Part shown: positions 24,871 through 32,309 of the stretch, piece after piece
Numbering within the stretch: the stretch's first letter is position 1
How the letters are laid out: the number at the start of each line of letters is the position of its first letter
Assembly: GCA_010084195.1 (NCBI GenBank)
Contig: RGPS01000044.1
Coordinates: 1 to 32,309, forward strand
From: Terriglobia bacterium
GTDB lineage: Bacteria; Acidobacteriota; Terriglobia; Bryobacterales; Bryobacteraceae
Direction: 5' to 3'
DNA: 32,309 bases
Notes under the pieces: generated by a model
The model's input: only the letters and a program-made list of their open reading frames with translations
Database searches by the model: none
What the model was told of the DNA's origin: nothing
Program-made: the position numbers and the translations under genes

Positions 24871-26586
24871 TCAGACGATTGATTTCCAGTTTTTCGCGAG
24901 GTGCTCTGCCGTGCGCCAGGCAAGAGCCTGGATGGTCAGGGTGGGATTCCGCGCTCCGCTGGTACCAAACACGGAACCGCCGATGAGGCCCAGGTTCGGC
25001 GCTTCGTGCGAAAAGCCCCACTTGTCGGTCACGTTGGTTTCGGGATTGTCACCCATCCGGGTGCCTCCGTAGGTGTGGGTGGTAACGCCCGCCACCGTTA
25101 TATTCCCTTTCGAAACGGAGATAGCCCCTGCCTCGCGGAACCACTGCTCCATTTTGGTTTGTGCGTAGCGGCCTGCCCGGACTTCATTCTCTTTCGCCCC
25201 CCCGGTGGTGACACGGCACACCGGGTCTCCCAGAGGGTCTCGAACCTGGTCATCCAGGTCGAGGTAACCCGATTCATAAGGCAGCGTGGACGTCTGCAGA
25301 TAACACTGGGCAACGCGGGACGCGTTTTCCCGCACGTACTTCTTCCAGCCGGAGCCCCACGCCGGAGCTTTCCCGAAGCGATCCGCTTCCGCCGCCGCGA
25401 TGGGGTGGACTTCGGTGTAGACGTGCATGCTGGTACCGCCGATGAAACCGAGGCCCGCGTGGTCAAAACTGTCGTCAGCAAAATCGTCCACACACGCACC
25501 CTGCGCAGGCAGGCCGTACCAAATATTGATATCGAAGGGGAAAAGCGCTTTCATGCTGTTCCCGGCCCAACTGTCGTAGTGCGCGAAGTAGTGGCGTCCC
25601 ACCTGGCCGTGGTTATTGGAGAGCCCACGGGGATAAGCCTTTGACTTCGAAAGAAGAAGCAGGCGTGAGTTCTCAAATACGTAGGACCCCAGCAAGACTG
25701 CCTTCGCCGGCTGAAAGTACTCCTTACCGTTGCGGAGGTAGAGGACGCCGGTCACCTTACCGTCGTTCCCGGCAACGATCCGGGTGACCTGAGCGTTATC
25801 GAAAATGGTCAGGTTCTTCGTTTTCAGGGCCGCCGGAATGGTGGTGACGGCGGTGGAACCCTTCGCCGAGACGTGGCAGCCACCGGCACTGCAATATCCG
25901 TGGTACACGCAGCCCGAACGCCCCTGATACGTCTGGGAATTGATCGCGGCGGGAGGGGCGAAGGGGTGCCAACCGAGTTTCTTCGCTGTTTCCGCCATGT
26001 GGTCAGTGAAACCGCTGCCCCGCAGTGGCGGCATGGGGTATTCACGGCTGCGGGGGCCTTCGAAGATGTTGCCCCGCGGGTCGATTTGGCCCTGCAGATT
26101 GCCGGCTTTCCCGGAAACCCCGACTTCGTGCTCAATGGTGTCGTAGAAAGGCTCCAGATCCTGATAGGTGAGGGGCCAGTCTTCCAGCGTGCTGCCTTGG
26201 GGAATTGCGCCCGCGCCGTAGCGACGAATCGTCTCAGACCGGGCCTGAAAGTCCCACGGCTTGAGACGCCAGGACTGCGCCCAGTAGTGGATGGAGGTCC
26301 CGCCAATGGCGTTCATCATGGGCGAGGCAGCTCCCTGACGAGCGGTCTCTGCGGGATTCGCGCGAACCGTGGGAATCTCACGCTGCACTTTGGGAACGGT
26401 GGTGACGCCGTGCCGGCGGTTGTTGTGGATTTCGTCGGGGTGGAAATCCTTGTGAGGATCCATCCATGTGCCCGCTTCAATTCCGGCGACTTTCAGACCC
26501 GCCCGTACGAGGGGCAGAACAGCCACGCCACCCGCCGCGCCGAGACCCACCACCGCCACATCGACCGGCTTCAGATTAACGGGCAT
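24871..26586 (-). CDS. GMC-family FAD oxidoreductase (gluconate 2-dehydrogenase large-subunit-like)
   Basis: About 571 residues from ATG 26586, where GAGG lies eight bases upstream; a GTG at 26595 would add three residues. The FAD dinucleotide loop is AVVGLGAAGG near the N-terminus. Also visible are IGGTSIHYW (GMC signature area), a cysteine-containing segment SGCVYHGYCSAGGC, THTYGGTRMG near the active-site histidine, and NPTLTIQALAWRTAEHLAKNW at the C-terminus. It oxidises an alcohol or sugar acid, passing electrons outward. It overlaps by 11 bp the preceding gene for subunit 3, the standard partner. No signal peptide: such large subunits are co-exported with the Tat-signal-bearing subunit. 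The usual cytochrome c subunit is not present nearby. Substrate unknown. Confidence 0.9.
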   Translation of the reverse strand: MPVNLKPVDVAVVGLGAAGGVAVLPLVRAGLKVAGIEAGTWMDPHKDFHPDEIHNNRRHGVTTVPKVQREIPTVRANPAETARQGAASPMMNAIGGTSIHYWAQSWRLKPWDFQARSETIRRYGAGAIPQGSTLEDWPLTYQDLEPFYDTIEHEVGVSGKAGNLQGQIDPRGNIFEGPRSREYPMPPLRGSGFTDHMAETAKKLGWHPFAPPAAINSQTYQGRSGCVYHGYCSAGGCHVSAKGSTAVTTIPAALKTKNLTIFDNAQVTRIVAGNDGKVTGVLYLRNGKEYFQPAKAVLLGSYVFENSRLLLLSKSKAYPRGLSNNHGQVGRHYFAHYDSWAGNSMKALFPFDINIWYGLPAQGACVDDFADDSFDHAGLGFIGGTSMHVYTEVHPIAAAEADRFGKAPAWGSGWKKYVRENASRVAQCYLQTSTLPYESGYLDLDDQVRDPLGDPVCRVTTGGAKENEVRAGRYAQTKMEQWFREAGAISVSKGNITVAGVTTHTYGGTRMGDNPETNVTDKWGFSHEAPNLGLIGGSVFGTSGARNPTLTIQALAWRTAEHLAKNWKSIV

Positions 26587-27172
26587 GTTCGCCACCTCGC
26601 GCCGAGATCCGCACTGGTTTCAGCTCCACTTTCATGGCCTGCTCCGGGGGGCCAACCGCGAGCCGGGGGCCCGGATAGCGGATCAGGTCCCAACCAGCGA
26701 AGTTGCGGTTGCCTCCGTAGAACGGGTCCCCGAACATACCTTCCATGGTGAGACTGCGGACAGCGGCGAAGAATCCGGCTGAATTAACGAACCCAGCTGC
26801 TGCGCCTGCTTCAACGGCAGTGATGACGGCATCGCGCTGAGGAACCGTCAAATCTGAAAATACGGACCCATTTTCCCGCTGAGAATACGCATCCAACGCC
26901 TCCAGACCTTCCAGCAGCCCCGCCTTCCGGTTCGCGTAGACGCCCGCAAGGGCTCGATCTATGTAGTTCATGACGCCGGCGTCCAGCGCGCCGGGCCCGA
27001 GCTCATCGACCGGAATCAGCCGGTCCACGAACGCGCTCAGCGCCTTCGTCTGCGCGGCAGGCAGTGCGGGTGTCGGTTGCGCCGTCGCCAGCAGGGCGCT
27101 CAAAGGTACGAACGCCGTGGCGGAAAGCAGGGCCCGTCGTGAAATTTCAGAAGGCTCGGTATGAGGCAGCAC
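26576..27172 (-). CDS. Gluconate 2-dehydrogenase subunit 3 family protein
   Basis: 198 residues from a GTG at 27172. A Tat signal (EISRRALLSATAFVPLSALLATA) leads into LSAFVDRLIPVDELGPGALDAGVMNYID, the characteristic subunit 3 block, and ends with FYGGNRNFAGWDLIRYPGP, also conserved in the family. The small subunit accompanies and exports the FAD-binding subunit to the periplasm. Its stop overlaps the start of the GMC gene, as expected of translational coupling. No strong Shine-Dalgarno is seen before the GTG, so the start is moderately certain. Confidence 0.9.
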   Translation of the reverse strand: MLPHTEPSEISRRALLSATAFVPLSALLATAQPTPALPAAQTKALSAFVDRLIPVDELGPGALDAGVMNYIDRALAGVYANRKAGLLEGLEALDAYSQRENGSVFSDLTVPQRDAVITAVEAGAAAGFVNSAGFFAAVRSLTMEGMFGDPFYGGNRNFAGWDLIRYPGPRLAVGPPEQAMKVELKPVRISARGGEHAR

Positions 27173-27215
27173 TGGGGAATTCTTTCATCCTCGAGCCACC
27201 GGAGTCAAGCGAGGC

Positions 27216-27779
27216 TTAATCAGAAACGAGCGGTGAAGTGGTCCAACCCGGTCGCAGAAACTGGTCCGTCAGAGGATTTCGCTGCCGCGGGGGCATTTCG
27301 ATTCCGTCGGCCAGGTAGCCGATCGTGAAGGCGCAACCGACTTCGTAGTCTTCCGGGATGCCAAGGGTCGTCCGGGCCTTTTCGGCATCGTAGCCCCCCA
27401 TGCCGTGAACGTAGAGACCGTGAGCAGTCGCCTGAACCGCCAGGTCCGCCAGGGCAGCCCCGGTATCGTGCAGGTTGTAACGGTTTGGATTACCGTTCTT
27501 CGCAAAGGTCTTCTTCCCAAAGCTGAGGCCAACCAGCCACGCGTTCTTCGCCCAATTCTGATTGAACGGGACAAGGGTGTCCAAAATCAGCGCGTAATCT
27601 TCAGGTTCAGCCTTCGTCGCCACCACAAAACGCCACGGCTGTTCATTGAAACAGGAGAACGAGGATCGCGCGGCCTCAAAGAGGCTCCGGAGGACGGCGG
27701 GGTCGATGGCGCGAGGGTCATAATCCCGAGGGCTCCAGCGCTGCGCAAGGAGTTCATGAAGAGGTTGAGTATCGGGCAT
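27216..27779 (-). CDS. Nitroreductase family FMN protein
   Basis: 187 residues. RWSPRDYDPRAIDPAVLRSLFEAARSS begins the FMN-binding fold, with FNEQPWRFVVATK matching the conserved NxQPW block. LHDTGAALADLAVQATAHGLYVHGMGGYD carries the C-terminal flavin and substrate region, and GYLAD ends the core. It reduces nitroaromatics or quinones with NAD(P)H; the physiological substrate is not determinable. It is 43 bp upstream of, and co-oriented with, the subunit 3/GMC genes, and divergent from RNase J across 59 bp. Confidence 0.93.
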   Translation of the reverse strand: MPDTQPLHELLAQRWSPRDYDPRAIDPAVLRSLFEAARSSFSCFNEQPWRFVVATKAEPEDYALILDTLVPFNQNWAKNAWLVGLSFGKKTFAKNGNPNRYNLHDTGAALADLAVQATAHGLYVHGMGGYDAEKARTTLGIPEDYEVGCAFTIGYLADGIEMPPRQRNPLTDQFLRPGWTTSPLVSD

Positions 27780-27838
27780 GTGATTCTCTGCTTTGATGCA
27801 CCCCAGGCACGCAAGGTCGCGACAAGCTAGAATTTGAT

Positions 27839-29506
27839 TTGCCCCTCGATAAGAAGTTACAAGTCATTCCACTCGGCGGTTTAGGCGAGTTTGGTATGCA
27901 CATGATGGCGATTCGCTACGGCGAAGACATAATCGTCATCGATTCCGGCATGATGTTTCCTGAGGATGATCTCCTCGGTGTGGATATCGTTACGCCGGAC
28001 CTGACCTTCCTGAAAGAGAACCGGAGCCAGATCCGTGCGCTGATGCTGACGCACGGCCATGAGGATCACATCGGTGCCGTCGCGTTCTTCCTGGAAGAGT
28101 TCGACGTTCCCGTGTATGGAACGCCCTTCACCCTGTCGCTGGTGGAGCGCCGTCTGGACGAATACGACATGACGGGCAACCAGCTTAAGCCGGTCAAGCC
28201 CAAAGACATCGTCAAGGTGGGCCCGTTTTCGGTTGAGTTCATCCACGTGACGCACTCGATTGTGAGCTGCGTGGCGCTGGCCATCACCACCCCTCTGGGC
28301 GTCATTATTCATACGGGCGACTTCAAGGTGGACCCGACCCCCACCGACAACGAGCTTTTCGATCTTCACACGCTGGCCGACTACGGCAAGCGCGGCGTCC
28401 TGCTGCTGCTCTCGGATTCGACCAATGCGGATCGACCAGGGTATTCGGACTCCGAACGAGCCATCCGTCCGCGCCTCGAAGACATCTTCAATCGCGCCGA
28501 AGGCCGCCTGGTCGTTTCGTGTTTCAGTTCCTCGATCCACCGCCTGCAGCAGATTCTCGATCTTTCACGCGATTTCAAGCGCAAGGTAGCCATTGTGGGC
28601 CGCAGCATGACCCAGGTGACAGAAATTGCGCACCGGCATGGTCTGCTGAATATCCCCGATGGCGTTCTCATCCGGCCGCAGGACCTGAACGAAGCGAAGG
28701 CTTCGAAGGTTGCGATTCTGATTTCGGGCACGCAGGGTGAGCCGATGTCAGCGCTGTCCCGGGCCGCAGTGAACAGCCATAAGCATGTTACGATCGGGCG
28801 CGGCGACACCGTGGTGCTCAGTTCGCGCATCATTCCGGGCAACGAAAAGACCATCTTCCGGATGATCGACCACTTGTCGAAGCGTGGCGCAGACGTGATG
28901 TACGGGAGCATGAATCCGCCGCTTCACGTTTCCGGCCATGGTTCGCAGGAAGAATTGCGGCTGGTGCTGAATCTGGTTCGGCCCCGTTACTTTGTGCCGG
29001 TCCACGGTGAGTACAGGCAGTTGGCGAAACACGTCCGCCTCGCGTCGCATTTGCAGGGCATTGGCCTCGAAGAGAGCTTCGTCATGGAGACGGGTGACGT
29101 TCTGGAGTTTGACGACAAGGGTGCGCGGCGGAATGGTCGTGTGACGGTGGGCCGGGTCTGTATCGATTCGGGTGCGGTGGGCGAAGTTGTCGGCGATATG
29201 GTAATCAAGGATCGCCGCATTATCGCTGAGGACGGCATTGTGCTGCCGATTCTTGCCATCAACAAGCACACGGGGAAAATCGAATCGGCACCTTCCATTG
29301 TGAGTCGTGGTTTTGCGCTAGAGGACGATCCTGAGTTCATGGCGGCGGCGCGGGAGTGCGTTTCCCGAACTCTGGAACTGTCCAGTTCCGAAGAGAAAAC
29401 AGACCCTGGCATGATCAAGGAGAAGATCCGCGCTGACCTGAAGCGGTTTATCAATCGGGAAACTCAGCGGCGTCCGTTGATTATGCCCGTGATTCTGGAG
29501 ATCTAG
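27839..29506 (+). CDS. rnj: Ribonuclease J
   Basis: 555 residues. A metallo-beta-lactamase/beta-CASP ribonuclease with 5'-3' exo- and endonuclease activity in RNA turnover and maturation. LQVIPLGGLGEFGMHMMA opens the fold; LTHGHEDHIGA holds the zinc ligands (H72, H74, D76, H77); THSIVS (H139) and HTGDFKVDPT (D161) follow, as do the beta-CASP motifs and VSGHGSQEELRLVLNLVRPRYFVPVHGE. The C-terminal domain is present. The start is a TTG at 27839: no ATG lies between it and an in-frame stop at 27794, and no Shine-Dalgarno is visible. TAGAAT at 27828 would put transcription start close to the TTG, so a leaderless mRNA is possible. The next gene follows after 5 bp. Confidence 0.95.
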   Translation: MPLDKKLQVIPLGGLGEFGMHMMAIRYGEDIIVIDSGMMFPEDDLLGVDIVTPDLTFLKENRSQIRALMLTHGHEDHIGAVAFFLEEFDVPVYGTPFTLSLVERRLDEYDMTGNQLKPVKPKDIVKVGPFSVEFIHVTHSIVSCVALAITTPLGVIIHTGDFKVDPTPTDNELFDLHTLADYGKRGVLLLLSDSTNADRPGYSDSERAIRPRLEDIFNRAEGRLVVSCFSSSIHRLQQILDLSRDFKRKVAIVGRSMTQVTEIAHRHGLLNIPDGVLIRPQDLNEAKASKVAILISGTQGEPMSALSRAAVNSHKHVTIGRGDTVVLSSRIIPGNEKTIFRMIDHLSKRGADVMYGSMNPPLHVSGHGSQEELRLVLNLVRPRYFVPVHGEYRQLAKHVRLASHLQGIGLEESFVMETGDVLEFDDKGARRNGRVTVGRVCIDSGAVGEVVGDMVIKDRRIIAEDGIVLPILAINKHTGKIESAPSIVSRGFALEDDPEFMAAARECVSRTLELSSSEEKTDPGMIKEKIRADLKRFINRETQRRPLIMPVILEI

Positions 29507-29511
29507 GTTCG

Positions 29512-30756
29512 ATGGCAGCGGAGCCCCTCCGGGAAAGGGACGACCTGCAGAGCGCGGTGGGCGCCATGCAGGCTTCAGAACTGAATCAACTCGAGAGCCT
29601 GATCGCCACGCGGCGGCGGGAACTGGCGGAGGAGGCTGCGCGCGCCCGAACGACCACGCCAGCTCCGGTTCGTCAGCCGAAACCCCGTACTTTGCGCGCA
29701 GCCGTGGTTTGGTCATTCGCAACCATTGCAACGTTCTACGCAGTCGATTGCCTGGCGTTTCACTCAGGTTGGTACATGAAGTATCTGGAGCCGAACTCTT
29801 CGGCTGGCCAGCTGGAATCCCATATTTTCTGGCTGCGGCATGAACCTGTCGTGAAGCAGACGGCTGTGTTTGGAGATTCCAGAATCGGCGAAGGTTTCTC
29901 GGCGCGTGCTGCTACGAAGGCTACCGGAGACCGGATCAACTTCCGTAGCATGGGAGTGGCCGGTTCTACAGCCCGCGTCTGGTATTACCTGTTGCGCGAT
30001 GCCGACCCGGACCGCACACGATTCCCAACCGTCGTCTTCGCGCTGGACCGCTATTCCGATCACGACGGGGAAGACCAGAGCCTGCGCCTCGCTGATTTGA
30101 AGTACGTGATTGGCCGCCTTCGCCTGACCGATTGCGCGGAGTTCACCCGATCTTTTTCAGACGCTGAGACGCGGACGCGCGTTCTCAGCGGCTGCATTTT
30201 GCGAGGTCTGGTGCTGCGCAACGATCTGCATGCGCTTCTCGAAAAACCCCGGGAGCGCTTCAAGCTGGCTAAAGACTGGCGCAACAATGGCCACGGCTAT
30301 CTGGATGGCTACTCCGGCAAGCCTGAGGATCTGGCTGGCCTGACCGCAGACTTTCAGGCGCAAACCTTGTCCTTCCCTCCTGGCACCAAAGACTGGCAGC
30401 AGAATACGGCCCGGGGAACGCTTCTGCCCGGCCCCTCACCGCAAACCGGCAAGCTGCGGGAGTACAGAAGACACTGGCTCGGCAAGATTGTCGACTATTA
30501 TGCCGGCACGAAGACTAAGGTTGTTTTCATTGAAATGCCGCGCGGTCCGTTGTCACCCCAGGAATTTACGGAACCGGCTTACTTTATCGACAACGTGCGG
30601 ACACGTCCCGGCGTTGCCGTGTTACCAGTGGATACCTTTCACGACCTCGAAAGACCGGAACTTTTCTCCGATGGCCTGCACCTGAACCACTCCGGACGAC
30701 CCTTATTTTCGGAACACCTAGCGCAGAAGCTGATGGAACTGGAGGGGCTCCACTAG
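29512..30756 (+). CDS. Membrane-anchored SGNH-type protein, partner of MBOAT acyltransferase
   Basis: 414 residues. The N-terminal 60 residues are charged and probably partly coiled coil (7-45), followed by one membrane helix (VVWSFATIATFYAVDCLAF, about 65-84) and a periplasmic domain. VFGDSRIGEGFS (D122, S123) is an SGNH block I, and SDGLHLNHSG near the C-terminus supplies the Asp387/His390 pair of block V. This is the layout of AlgJ/AlgX- and DltD-like proteins that take an acyl group from an MBOAT protein and transfer it to a surface polymer. The MBOAT gene follows one base after its stop. ATG 29512 has GGAG 11 bp upstream, inside the end of the RNase J gene. Target polymer unknown. Confidence 0.75.
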   Translation: MAAEPLRERDDLQSAVGAMQASELNQLESLIATRRRELAEEAARARTTTPAPVRQPKPRTLRAAVVWSFATIATFYAVDCLAFHSGWYMKYLEPNSSAGQLESHIFWLRHEPVVKQTAVFGDSRIGEGFSARAATKATGDRINFRSMGVAGSTARVWYYLLRDADPDRTRFPTVVFALDRYSDHDGEDQSLRLADLKYVIGRLRLTDCAEFTRSFSDAETRTRVLSGCILRGLVLRNDLHALLEKPRERFKLAKDWRNNGHGYLDGYSGKPEDLAGLTADFQAQTLSFPPGTKDWQQNTARGTLLPGPSPQTGKLREYRRHWLGKIVDYYAGTKTKVVFIEMPRGPLSPQEFTEPAYFIDNVRTRPGVAVLPVDTFHDLERPELFSDGLHLNHSGRPLFSEHLAQKLMELEGLH

Positions 30757-30757
30757 A

Positions 30758-32140
30758 GTGCTGTTCACTACTTTTCAGTTCGCGATATTTCTCGCCGTAG
30801 TTCTTGCGTTGCACTACCTGCTCCCCCACCCCGCACGCCGTTATCTCTTGCTGATCTCCAGCCTGTATTTCTACATGGCGTGGAACCCGAAGTTCGTGAT
30901 TCTGATTCTGCTTCTGATCACTATCGATTTCTTCGCAGCAAAGTGGATTGTCAGTCAAAAGGGCGCGGCTCGACGGATGGCCCTGTTGCTGAGTCTGGCA
31001 GCGAATATTGGCCTCCTCGGATGGTTCAAATACGCGAATTTCTTCCGTGAGACGTGGCTCGCTCTCACGCACCCCGGCGTACCCGTCGTGCCGATGGATA
31101 TCATCCTGCCTCTCGGGATAAGCTTTCATACCTTCCAGAGCATTTCGTACGTGATCGATGTCTATCGGGGCGAACAGGAAGTTATCAAGAGCTATGTCGA
31201 CTATTCGCTCTTTGTGGCTTTTTTCCCGCAGTTAGTGGCTGGCCCGATTGTCCGCGCGAAGGAGTTTTTCCATGACTACTTCAACTGGGCCCCCCCGACA
31301 GCGGAGGAGTGGCAGCGCGGAATCTACTTCATCCTGACCGGCTTCATCAAGAAGCTGATCTTTGCCGACCGTTTTTCGATGGTGGCGGACGCGTACTTCG
31401 CCAATCCGCAGGCGATGCCCGGTGCCTTGCAGGCGTGGTCGGGGACGGTGTCGTTCGGGATCCAGATCTTCTTTGATTTTTCGGGCTATACCGATATCGC
31501 CATCGGCGTGGCTCTGCTGTTTGGATACCACTTCCCCGAGAATTTCAGGCGTCCCTATCTGGCAGCCACCGTGACAGAATTCTGGCGCAGATGGCACGTA
31601 ACGCTGTCGAGCTGGCTGCGGGATTACATCTACATCTCACTGGGTGGCAACCGTAGTGGCAGCATCCGGACCTGGGCCAATCTGATGGCGACGATGTTGT
31701 TGGGCGGACTATGGCATGGAGCGAGCTGGAACTTTGTGATCTGGGGCGGCTTTCACGGAGCCGCGCTCGCGGTTGAGCGGGGCATCTTCGGGCGGGGAGA
31801 GCGACGCGGGATCGTCCGTATTCCGCTCACCGTAGTGACGTTCCTGGTGGTCAACATCGGCTGGGTGTTTTTTCGGGCGAAGGGCCTTCCGGCTGCGTTG
31901 TTCGTGGTGAAGCAAATGTTCACGGGGGATACGGGGAAGAACCTGCTCACCGGGGCGAATCTGAACCTGGCGCTACTGGCTCTGGCCATTGCGTTGGCCG
32001 AGGAATACGGCCAGGCGCTGTCGAAGCTGGCGAAGGGCCCGGTTTGGGCAAGAACCGTCGCTGCGGTGGTGGCGCTGCTGGCGCTGGAACTGTTTACTGC
32101 AAGCGATCTGGCGATCCCGTTCGTCTACTTCCAGTTCTGA
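30758..32140 (+). CDS. MBOAT family O-acyltransferase (AlgI/DltB-like)
   Basis: 460 residues, polytopic, with about ten membrane helices. Conserved blocks: LYFYMAWNPKFVILIL, ILPLGISFHTFQSISYVIDVYRGE, YSLFVAFFPQLVAGPIVR, FDFSGYTDIAIG, FRRPYLAATVTEFWRRWHVTLSSWLRDYIYISLGGNR, and LGGLWHGASWNFVIWGG with the invariant His320. This is the AlgI class, which moves acyl (usually acetyl) groups across the membrane for surface polysaccharide modification. The start is GTG 30758, one base after the SGNH gene stop, with GGAGG upstream. Together with the SGNH protein it makes a two-component acylation module. The polysaccharide is not encoded nearby in the window. Confidence 0.95.
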   Translation: MLFTTFQFAIFLAVVLALHYLLPHPARRYLLLISSLYFYMAWNPKFVILILLLITIDFFAAKWIVSQKGAARRMALLLSLAANIGLLGWFKYANFFRETWLALTHPGVPVVPMDIILPLGISFHTFQSISYVIDVYRGEQEVIKSYVDYSLFVAFFPQLVAGPIVRAKEFFHDYFNWAPPTAEEWQRGIYFILTGFIKKLIFADRFSMVADAYFANPQAMPGALQAWSGTVSFGIQIFFDFSGYTDIAIGVALLFGYHFPENFRRPYLAATVTEFWRRWHVTLSSWLRDYIYISLGGNRSGSIRTWANLMATMLLGGLWHGASWNFVIWGGFHGAALAVERGIFGRGERRGIVRIPLTVVTFLVVNIGWVFFRAKGLPAALFVVKQMFTGDTGKNLLTGANLNLALLALAIALAEEYGQALSKLAKGPVWARTVAAVVALLALELFTASDLAIPFVYFQF

Positions 32141-32164
32141 GTTTTTTGTGGTAATTTGATGTTG

Positions 32165-32195
32165 AGGAGGCCAGCGTCGCTAGCGCCAGCCTCCT
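32165..32195. repeat. Inverted repeat in the convergent 3' region
   Basis: AGGAGGC (32165-32171) pairs with GCCTCCT (32189-32195) around a 17-nt loop containing the self-complementary CGCTAGCG. It lies between the MBOAT stop and the stop of the minus-strand partial gene. No T-tract follows on either strand, so a standard intrinsic terminator is not supported. Confidence 0.6.
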
Positions 32196-32204
32196 TACGG
32201 CGAA

Positions 32205-32235
32205 AGAATCAAAACTTGAAGTCAATTTTGATTCT
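32205..32235. repeat. Perfect 10-bp inverted repeat over the end of the last gene
   Basis: AGAATCAAAA (32205-32214) is exactly complementary to TTTTGATTCT (32226-32235). The inner TTG/CAA can also pair, giving a long hairpin. It spans the stop codon (32209-32211) of the partial minus-strand gene and may act as a 3' stabiliser or bidirectional terminator. Confidence 0.65.
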
Positions 32236-32309
32236 GAGCCGTCGCAGCCTGAGTAATATCAGACAAACGATCAACATCGAGAAGACCATAAGCAGTCCCC
32301 CCTTTCTAC
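32209..32309 (-). CDS. C-terminal end of an unidentified membrane protein (5' part outside window)
   Basis: The minus strand is open from the window edge to a TGA at 32209-32211, encoding about 33 residues that end GGLLMVFSMLIVCLILLRLRRLRIKIDFKF. A hydrophobic helix followed by an arginine-rich tail is typical of a C-terminal membrane anchor with a cytoplasmic end. The stop sits in a hairpin, as expected at a gene end. Too short for a family call, and a chance frame cannot be excluded. Confidence 0.4.
   Translation of the reverse strand, partial: RKGGLLMVFSMLIVCLILLRLRRLRIKIDFKF

Overview
The window is a high-G+C bacterial chromosome segment. It most likely comes from an Acidobacteriota member near Solibacter/Bryobacterales. 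The main clue is a secreted S53 (sedolisin/kumamolisin-type) protease ending in a domain that resembles the family first described from Solibacter C-termini (TIGR03437). Supporting clues are the mix of a Tat-exported sulfatase, a gluconate-dehydrogenase-type GMC oxidoreductase pair, an RNase J and multi-TPR membrane proteins. This placement is inference from gene content, not a computed phylogeny.

Left part (1-4904): two tandem, closely related genes for TMTC-like membrane glycosyltransferase/TPR proteins. The first is cut by the window edge. A third relative lies on the opposite strand just after polA; it is frameshifted, has a large internal deletion and is clearly a pseudogene. Next come polA (minus strand, proofreading site lost) and a tRNA-Gly(CCC) gene.

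7622-9849 is an accessory-looking patch: an AbiE-type type IV toxin-antitoxin module. The antitoxin gene abiEi is intact; the toxin gene abiEii is split by what looks like one missing base. A consensus -10 box upstream of abiEi is flanked by two copies of a 15-bp element that look like operators. About 300 bp of unassigned sequence separates this module from aroE.

9850-15352 (minus) reads, in transcription order: sulfatase, ABC ATPase, ABC-2 permease (4-bp overlap), a secreted di-haem cytochrome c peroxidase-like protein, and an atypical shikimate dehydrogenase. Divergent from it is a ygiD-like extradiol dioxygenase, whose stop codon shares a CTAG with the stop of the next minus-strand gene.

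16203-24647 (minus) is another long co-directional run: acylphosphatase, S53 protease, M28 lipoprotein peptidase, class IV PLP aminotransferase, double zinc-ribbon protein, and a Tat-exported sulfite-oxidase-family molybdoenzyme. The two proteases suggest extracellular peptide digestion. A strong intrinsic terminator at 24670-24721 separates this run from the GMC oxidoreductase/subunit 3 pair and a nitroreductase upstream of it.

Right end (27839-32140, plus): RNase J, then a membrane-anchored SGNH protein and an MBOAT O-acyltransferase packed head to tail. The SGNH/MBOAT pair resembles surface-polysaccharide acylation modules. The window closes with inverted repeats and the tail of an unidentified minus-strand membrane protein.

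I found no CRISPR array, insertion sequence or prophage. The least ordinary items are the expanding and decaying TMTC-like family, the broken AbiE module with its operator-like boxes, the motif-altered AroE, and two in-frame micro-duplications at protein termini.
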